A DNA stretch of 64,000 nucleotides from a virus. The notes under the pieces are model-generated. The model saw only the letters and a program-made list of their open reading frames with translations. It did not search any database and was not told the DNA's origin. Location of the stretch: the IMG/VR virus record IMGVR_UViG_3300037112_000155, positions 1 to 64,000 of that record. One strand, written 5' to 3'. Below, piece after piece: positions 59,499 through 64,000 of the stretch; position 1 is the stretch's first letter; the number at the start of each line of letters is the position of its first letter. The position numbers and the translations under genes are program-made.

Positions 59499-60016
59499 TG
59501 CATCAGGGCAGCTTCCTGTCCCAGGTAACGACGGGAGGCGGAGGTGGCTCCGCTCATCTCGTAAAGGGCGTAGTTGCGCATCTGGCGCGCGGTGTCGGTG
59601 TCCTGGTAGCTGCCACCGAACTCGAGGTGGTGAACCTGGCGCCCGGCCGCGGTGAGAGACCGGATGCTGCGATTGATCGAATTGCCGATCATCACGTCGG
59701 GGTAGATCGAAGCCAACACGGCAAAGGCTCCAATGCCCGGGACCGAGAGACCTAGCGCGGTGGCCGCCATCGCGCCGCCGGCGGCGAGCGCGCCGCTGAG
59801 CGCGGGGAAGGTCATCAGGCCTACGGTGCGGCCCAGGGCGGTGGGCAAAACCTCGCCCCTCTGGGCATGCCCTGCTTCATACGCGATCATCGGGACGCCC
59901 GCGGCGATTCCGATACCGCTCAGCTTCATGCCTGACCAGAACGCACGCGACGGAGCCATGCGCATCGACTGCGCTGCTCCGTTGAGTCCATCCCGGGATG
60001 CCTGGTTCAGGAGCAT
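59492..60016 (-). CDS. Gly/Ala-rich membrane protein 1
   Basis: 174 aa. Hydrophobic segments with small residues lie at about 30-48 (M-K-L-S-G-I-G-I-A-A-G-V-P-M) and 68-105 (F-P-A-L-S-G-A-L-A-A-G-G-A-M-A-A-T-A-L-G-L). The C-terminal 60 residues are polar and helical. It is the third of three similar adjacent genes behind one promoter-like element. Proteins of this kind may be ejected virion proteins or channel-forming; no family is recognised. Confidence 0.76.
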   Translation of the reverse strand: MLLNQASRDGLNGAAQSMRMAPSRAFWSGMKLSGIGIAAGVPMIAYEAGHAQRGEVLPTALGRTVGLMTFPALSGALAAGGAMAATALGLSVPGIGAFAVLASIYPDVMIGNSINRSIRSLTAAGRQVHHLEFGGSYQDTDTARQMRNYALYEMSGATSASRRYLGQEAALMHR

Positions 60017-60741
60017 TAGTGCCTACGCGCGTTGAGACCGAAGACCAGATCTCCTGTCGCATTCATCGACTGCATCCGCTCTCGAGGTCCCGCGGTTGCC
60101 TCGTAGCTGCCGCGGCCATCGCTTACGGCGGTGTCATCAGCGGCATAAGACTGTTCGTGGGTGAAAGCGTGCGCTGCTGCAGTAACGCCGATCGCTGCGC
60201 CGGCAATCAAGGCTGCTTTGCCAACCCGAGGTGTCTTGCTCCAGCTCTTGGCCATGTTCCGGCCGCTACGCAGTGCCAGACCTGCAGCTCCGCCTGCGAC
60301 CATCCCCATCGCGGCGCCCGCGGCGGGGTTGTCTTTGTCCATCTGGGCCCCGACGAGCCCGCCGAGTCCCATACCGATCGCGGTAGGAACGATGGGGTGT
60401 TTCAGAAAGGTATTGGCTATCCCCGTTTCCCGGGTCGCTGCGGTAAAGGACTTGCCTCCCGCTTCGACAGCACCGGTCGCGGCCTTGTAGCCGCCCTTCC
60501 AAAGCGTTCCCTTGGCGGCGTAGACTCCAGCTCCGACTCCGGCCAGAATCAGGCCAGCGCCAACCGCATGATGAGCCGCCAGGCCTGCGCGAGTGGTGGG
60601 TGAAGCGTCCTGATGCTGACTGCTGCCGCGTGCCGCTCCAATGGCGATGCCGCCGGCGCCGGCGGCCGCGGCGGCGACGAAGATGCCCTTGGATTTCAGG
60701 AACTGCGCTGCCTTGGTGCCGGCAAAGACGGGATCGGTCAT
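60016..60741 (-). CDS. Gly/Ala-rich membrane protein 2
   Basis: 241 aa with several small-residue hydrophobic segments (about 20-36, 58-76, 110-135 and 140-155) including G-A-G-G-I-A-I-G-A-A, G-M-G-L-G-G-L-V-G-A-Q and G-A-A-M-G-M-V-A-G-G-A-A-G. The spacing G-x3-G is that of glycine-zipper proteins, which insert in membranes. It overlaps the next gene by TAATG. Possibly a virion or early-infection membrane component. Confidence 0.76.
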   Translation of the reverse strand: MTDPVFAGTKAAQFLKSKGIFVAAAAAGAGGIAIGAARGSSQHQDASPTTRAGLAAHHAVGAGLILAGVGAGVYAAKGTLWKGGYKAATGAVEAGGKSFTAATRETGIANTFLKHPIVPTAIGMGLGGLVGAQMDKDNPAAGAAMGMVAGGAAGLALRSGRNMAKSWSKTPRVGKAALIAGAAIGVTAAAHAFTHEQSYAADDTAVSDGRGSYEATAGPRERMQSMNATGDLVFGLNARRH

Positions 60742-60744
60742 GGT

Positions 60745-61260
60745 TTACCCGTTCGGATTGGCACGCCAGAACGCGCGATCGGCTTCTGCCGCACCGCGGC
60801 TGCTCATCCGTTTGCCTACGGACCCCGCCGTCACAGCGGCGCTGGTGCTGCGCTGCTCCAATTCCATTGCGCCCAGACGAGCCTGCAGCATGCCGTTCTG
60901 CCACTTTCCGGAAGCCCAGCTCTTGGCTGAACTTACGCCATCGCGAAGAAGGCCGCCGTTATAGCTGGAACGGGCAGACTGGATGCCGCGGAAACCGGCG
61001 ACGCCCAGTACACCCAGGGCCGCGCCCTTGGCTGCTCCGCTCATATCGCCATCGCTGGCTGCGTAACCGGCCGCGCCACCTGCCGCGGCGCCCGCGCCCG
61101 CTGCAAGAGCGAACCCGGAACTCTTCAGGTGCATGCCACTGGAAACTTGTCGGGCGATGCCTGCAGCCCTTGATGCGCCTGCCGAATTCCACATGGAGGC
61201 GGCTTTCGTCATCCCACTGTCGAGGATATTGAGTGCTCTGTTAGCTGGAATCGATACCAT
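60745..61260 (-). CDS. Gly/Ala-rich membrane protein 1 of the set, first in operon
   Basis: 171 aa. Ala/Gly-zipper segment at about residues 48-70 (G-F-A-L-A-A-G-A-G-A-A-A-G-G-A-A-G-Y-A-A) and a second near 75-92. A good AGGAG ribosome site lies 7 bases upstream of the ATG and the promoter-like element ends about 18 bp above it. Three such genes in a row suggests a shared function, for example a membrane complex. No family assignment. Confidence 0.78.
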   Translation of the reverse strand: MVSIPANRALNILDSGMTKAASMWNSAGASRAAGIARQVSSGMHLKSSGFALAAGAGAAAGGAAGYAASDGDMSGAAKGAALGVLGVAGFRGIQSARSSYNGGLLRDGVSSAKSWASGKWQNGMLQARLGAMELEQRSTSAAVTAGSVGKRMSSRGAAEADRAFWRANPNG

Positions 61261-61277
61261 TATTGATCTCCTAAAAG

Positions 61278-61293
61278 CTATCTAGTATAGGGA
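61278..61293 (-). promoter_or_regulatory. Recurring promoter-like element (copy 5)
   Basis: Minus strand TCCCTATACTAGATAG immediately upstream of the Gly/Ala-rich gene set. Downstream lies GCTTTT and then AGGAG before ATG, a normal short leader. This is the cleanest example of element, leader, ribosome site and gene in the window. Confidence 0.68.
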
Positions 61294-61452
61294 TCAGACC
61301 CCTCGGAGCTTGCGAGAGCCACTGGCGCGGGGACTGAAGGTCGCCGTCCCGGGGGTAAAGTTGCTGACGCCGGTCTTCATGACCTTGGTCGGGACGCGGA
61401 CAAGAGGGGAGGGGCGGACCTGGGTAGAGGTCCGCAGAGGGGATGTGGTCAT
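61294..61452 (-). CDS. Small basic protein, 52 aa
   Basis: An open frame from ATG 61452 to TGA 61294, directly 6 bp downstream of the JAMM gene stop. The protein is Pro/Thr/Ser/Arg-rich (S-P-L-R-T-S-T-Q-V-R-P-S-P-L-V-R-V-P) with no membrane helix. AGGTG precedes the start at a short distance. It fills an otherwise empty 200-bp gap, which favours a real gene. Function unknown. Confidence 0.5.
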   Translation of the reverse strand: MTTSPLRTSTQVRPSPLVRVPTKVMKTGVSNFTPGTATFSPRASGSRKLRGV

Positions 61453-61458
61453 GGTCAC

Positions 61459-61893
61459 CTATTTCGAGGGAACAACATTCAGCTTGCAGGGCAGTTGAGG
61501 CTGCCAGAAGTCGATACGGCTGTGGGTCTTCTGCGTCTTCTCGTCGGTCCAGACGGAGCAGACTCCAACCAGGGCTTCGCCAACGCTCTCTTTGTGGTCC
61601 CATTCCGAGGGAGCCGAGTCGTTGTAGAGATGGGTGTGGACGGTGCCAAACTCGAGCCCCAGGTTCTTGGCCTCGTTCTTCAGCGCCTGGTACTCGACGT
61701 CGTCGGAGTCGACGATCTCGGGACCCTGCTTGAGCAGCTTGAGCTTGATGAACTTGACGACGTGGAACTCACCAACGCCCCGGCGGACGAAGATAGCCTC
61801 CATATACTCTTTGTCCTTATGGAACGCAGCAACAGCGCGCCTTTTGAAGGTGCGCTGTTGGGTTGCGTCCACGAAGATATTCATGGCCTGCAT
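61459..61893 (-). CDS. JAMM/MPN-type metallopeptidase
   Basis: 144 aa. H-T-H-L-Y-N-D-S-A-P-S-E-W-D (86-99) fits the zinc motif H-x-H-x7-S-x2-D of JAB/MPN+ peptidases exactly (His 86, His 88, Ser 96, Asp 99). The upstream active-site Glu may be Glu 32 in Y-M-E-A-I-F. In tailed phages JAB domains occur in tail-tip proteins such as lambda gpK, but here it is a small stand-alone protein near the terminase. It could process a ubiquitin-like or virion protein, or be a deconjugase. The start could also be the ATG three codons in. Confidence 0.75.
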   Translation of the reverse strand: MQAMNIFVDATQQRTFKRRAVAAFHKDKEYMEAIFVRRGVGEFHVVKFIKLKLLKQGPEIVDSDDVEYQALKNEAKNLGLEFGTVHTHLYNDSAPSEWDHKESVGEALVGVCSVWTDEKTQKTHSRIDFWQPQLPCKLNVVPSK

Positions 61894-61908
61894 CAGATTG
61901 TCTTTCTG

Positions 61909-62097
61909 CTAACGGGAAGGCTGGCCGGGCGGGATGTGGAAGTACGAATCGAGGATGTCGAAGACCTTGGTGACGTCGGCCTTTCCGTTCGTACAGAGTT
62001 TCTCAGCAATCTCCCATGCAGCGCGGTGGAAGAGTGGTACCTGGGAGGGGGAGATGTCTTCGACGATCTGACCCTCGATGACGCGGAACGAGTTCAT
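61909..62097 (-). CDS. Small hypothetical protein
   Basis: 62 aa from the ATG at 62097 with AGGAG seven bases upstream; the longer frame would run through the metallophosphoesterase gene. The sequence is helical (F-H-R-A-A-W-E-I-A-E-K-L) with a short N-terminal strand (F-R-V-I-E-G-Q-I-V-E-D). Between the metallophosphoesterase and the JAMM peptidase genes. No family recognised. Confidence 0.7.
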   Translation of the reverse strand: MNSFRVIEGQIVEDISPSQVPLFHRAAWEIAEKLCTNGKADVTKVFDILDSYFHIPPGQPSR

Positions 62098-62107
62098 GGG
62101 ACGGCTC

Positions 62108-63487
62108 CTACGCAGCGAGCTGCGCTTCTTCTTCCGGCTCGGGCCGGAAGTAGAACTTCCCGCCGACAACTGCCATGCGTGACGTGAACATGATGTGTTC
62201 GGGCAGCGCCTGGCGGCTCCAGGTGTCGACGTGAACGAGGGCAAACGACTGCTGATAGTTGGTCTTGCCGGGGACGTACTCCGCATCTACCTTGGCCATC
62301 GCGCCGGTGGTGAGCGCCCAGATGGGGCCCATCACTTCATTGACCGTCGAACTGAGCTTGGGCTTGTGGGTGTGGCCTCCGACTGAGCACATGGCGAACC
62401 CTTCGTCGCCGAAGTGGTTCACGATCACGGTCTCGTAATACTTCTTGTAGTTGCGCTTGACCTCTTCGTGCATCTCCTTGGCGTTGTACGCCGCGAAGTC
62501 GCTCTTGCAGATCAGGTTGATCCTGAAGTCGTCCAGCCCGAGCAGCTGCGAGAAGGTGACGCCCATCAGGTCGACGAGGACCTTCATGGCGGGAGAGCGA
62601 TCGGCGAGCAGCTTCAGAATGCGCTGTTCGTGGTTACCGATGATGAAATCGATCTGCGTATTCGGGCAGATCCTGCGCAAGGGCTTGAAGAACTGCTCGC
62701 GCACGAAGTCGTAACGTGCCCGGATGTTCACCTGCCGCGGATCCTGGTCGAAGCGGGAGAACTCGTACTCGTCGTACATGTCGCCATTGAGGACGATCAC
62801 ATCCGGCTGCACGCGCTTGGCGGTGTCCAGGAAGACAGACAGGACGAACGGGTCGGCCTCGACATCATGCAGATCGCTGCCGATCAGCATGGTCTTGATG
62901 CGGCCATCGGTCTGCTTGAGTTCGTACTTGCCGACCCAGGGCTTCACTTCTTCGAGGAAGAACTGGCGATAGACGTCGAGGGCGGCGTGGCGGGCGGTCT
63001 TCTTCTCCAGGTGATGCTGGCCGCGGGAGAGCTGCAGGCCAGCGCGCCGCTTGAACTCCTCGAACGTGCCGAAATGACAGTTCCAGGTACTGTCGCTGTA
63101 CTTGCCGTGCACGCGGTAGTAGTTGCGTGAGATGAACGAGTCGGAGTGGTTTTCCTGGACCAAGCGGAGATCGGCGATGCAATCTTCAGGCGTCGCGCTC
63201 CAGTCGGCCTTCTTCGAACGCTCGGACAGGATGGCGCGGGCATGGAGGCTCTTGACCGGAGCGGCCTTGGCCTTCTTGTCCGCGGCACGCTTGGTGGCAG
63301 CCTTGCGGGCGGCACTCTTGACGCCCTTCTTGCCTCCGGTGTGCTCTTTGATCCGCCGGTCAACAGTGTCGCGCGATACGTTGAACTTGATGGCGATCTG
63401 GTTGAAATCCTGCCCTGCAGCCACTTCCGCTGCAATCTGCTCGTAGGTGACGCCTGCTCTTGGCCTGCCGCGTTCGCGCTTCGACAT
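62108..63487 (-). CDS. HTH / homing-endonuclease-associated repeat / metallophosphoesterase fusion
   Basis: 459 aa. Residues 10-50 form a helix-turn-helix (Y-E-Q-I-A-A-E-V-A-A-G then F-N-V-S-R-D-T-V-D-R-R-I). A Lys/Ala linker follows (52-80), then a segment (99-151, with T-W-N-C-H-F-G-T-F-E-E-F) resembling the DNA-binding repeat linked to homing endonucleases. Residues 198-440 are a calcineurin-type phosphoesterase with G-S-D-L-H-D (203-208), N-G-D-M (234-237), G-N-H-E (284-287), N-H (357-358) and G-H-T-H (371-374). The enzyme should hydrolyse phosphodiesters, perhaps nucleic acid, and be brought to DNA by the N-terminal domains. The combination is unusual. Confidence 0.88.
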   Translation of the reverse strand: MSKRERGRPRAGVTYEQIAAEVAAGQDFNQIAIKFNVSRDTVDRRIKEHTGGKKGVKSAARKAATKRAADKKAKAAPVKSLHARAILSERSKKADWSATPEDCIADLRLVQENHSDSFISRNYYRVHGKYSDSTWNCHFGTFEEFKRRAGLQLSRGQHHLEKKTARHAALDVYRQFFLEEVKPWVGKYELKQTDGRIKTMLIGSDLHDVEADPFVLSVFLDTAKRVQPDVIVLNGDMYDEYEFSRFDQDPRQVNIRARYDFVREQFFKPLRRICPNTQIDFIIGNHEQRILKLLADRSPAMKVLVDLMGVTFSQLLGLDDFRINLICKSDFAAYNAKEMHEEVKRNYKKYYETVIVNHFGDEGFAMCSVGGHTHKPKLSSTVNEVMGPIWALTTGAMAKVDAEYVPGKTNYQQSFALVHVDTWSRQALPEHIMFTSRMAVVGGKFYFRPEPEEEAQLAA

Positions 63488-63498
63488 TGCTACCTCGT

Positions 63499-63533
63499 AA
63501 GAGAACTAAGCCGGGAGAGTGAACCCTCCCGGC
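63499..63533 (-). terminator. Terminator-like hairpin upstream of the metallophosphoesterase gene
   Basis: Perfect 8-bp stem GCCGGGAG (63510-63517) / CTCCCGGC (63526-63533) with an 8-base loop, followed on the minus strand by TTAGTTCTCTT. It lies in the 84-bp gap below the gene at the right edge, so it would end that transcript. Confidence 0.6.
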
Positions 63534-63571
63534 CCGTATTCGGAGCAACCTTCTCTCCGTGTGGGGTATCG

Positions 63572-64000
63572 CTAAACTTGTGGTGAAACCGTTCCCTTGC
63601 GCAGCAGGTCCGCTCGTGCGGACTGTTTGCTGCTCAGGTCCTTCCCGGTTCCCTTGTTCTCCGCCTTCGCCTTCTTCCAGCGTTGTTCCGGAGTGAGCAT
63701 CCAATCCTTCAAGATCATCCTGCGCTGCGTCTGCAGCTGTACCAAAAGCTCGACGTTCGGATGGATGACTTTCTCCCACGAGATAGGCAACAGGGTCTCG
63801 GGGTGCACATCCTTCGGGTTGGTAACGGTGAGCCGGGCCTGCTCGCCCTTGTCGACGATGTGCAGGCAGCGCTGCTCCTGCAGGTCGAGCCAGCAGAGAT
63901 CAGAGATGGCGACGCGGTTGGACTCGTTGAGGGTATCGGGCTCGGTTTCCATCTCCCGGCACCAGGCCCCGAAGCGCTCTTCGACGATCTTGCGTTCGAT
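63572..64000 (-). CDS. Hypothetical protein, truncated at the window edge
   Basis: At least 142 aa. The frame is open past the right end of the window, and the ATG at 63952 has only an ill-spaced GGGAG, so the true start probably lies beyond 64000. Visible features are a helical segment with Q-L-Q-T-Q-R-R-M-I-L-K-D-W and a Lys/Ser/Ala-rich C-terminus (residues K-A-K-A-E-N-K-G-T-G-K-D). No family recognised. Followed by a terminator-like hairpin. Confidence 0.65.
   Translation of the reverse strand: MERKIVEERFGAWCREMETEPDTLNESNRVAISDLCWLDLQEQRCLHIVDKGEQARLTVTNPKDVHPETLLPISWEKVIHPNVELLVQLQTQRRMILKDWMLTPEQRWKKAKAENKGTGKDLSSKQSARADLLRKGTVSPQV

Noticed and set aside
1-64000. tRNA genes or insertion sequences
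   Set aside because: Intergenic gaps are short (none above about 160 bp), and none shows a cloverleaf, transposase or terminal inverted repeat.

Overview
This window is the virion-structure block of a large, high-GC, contractile-tailed double-stranded DNA phage (a myovirus, probably a large or jumbo-type genome; it could also be a prophage). The evidence is a linked set of terminase, portal, prohead protease, major capsid, tail sheath, tail tube, baseplate hub, baseplate J-like and gp25-like genes. The host cannot be named; lysozyme-like and M15 endolysin domains only indicate a peptidoglycan-walled bacterium. Almost every gene lies on the minus strand, so gene order is read from right to left. 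Genes are tightly packed, often with TAATG stop/start overlaps, and no stretch over about 160 bp lacks a gene. The only plus-strand gene I support is a glycosyltransferase at 37542-38615. I saw no tRNA, rRNA, CRISPR array or insertion sequence.

Layout from right to left. (1) 64000-58986: a truncated hypothetical gene, an HTH/metallophosphoesterase fusion, two small genes and a JAMM-type peptidase, three Gly/Ala-rich membrane proteins, and a small beta-rich protein. (2) 58972-47350, head module: large terminase, two unknowns, portal, protease fused to a scaffold-like region, second capsid-type protein, Cys-rich small protein, major capsid protein. (3) 47214-44005: Lys-tailed protein, Ig-like protein, then a lysis cassette (M15 endolysin, holin-like, membrane-anchored helical protein). 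(4) 43938-38612: adhesin/fibre genes including a collagen-like protein and a tandem paralogue pair; then the divergent glycosyltransferase. (5) 37423-32604: small membrane protein, Ig-like, neck/connector proteins, sheath. (6) 32494-28103: three tail-tube-like paralogues and two genes in the tail-assembly-chaperone position. (7) 28099-11188: three giant proteins of 1677, 1649 and 1898 aa, with a ClpB-type AAA+ ATPase between the first two. (8) 11161-5: baseplate wedge and fibre-type genes.

The most exciting system is in region 7. The 1649-aa protein carries DTDGD preceded by an R-H-P segment and followed by G-x-L-S-N and a Lys-rich helix. This is the signature order of the double-psi beta-barrel RNA polymerases of the QDE-1/YonO/crAss-phage class. 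Its operon partners are a 1677-aa protein with an N-terminal DEDDh exonuclease and an internal staphylococcal-nuclease-like domain, and a ClpB-like unfoldase. All three sit in the tape-measure slot of a contractile-tail operon. I infer that the polymerase and nuclease are packaged and delivered with the DNA, and that the ATPase helps load or unfold them. This is inference from motifs and position.

A 16-bp element (minus strand TTCCTATACTAGATAG and close variants) recurs five times plus one weaker copy, always in the orientation of minus-strand transcription and mostly just upstream of operon heads. It is a likely phage late-type promoter. Terminator-like hairpins follow the tail-tube, major-capsid and lysis genes, where expression would need to be stepped down.
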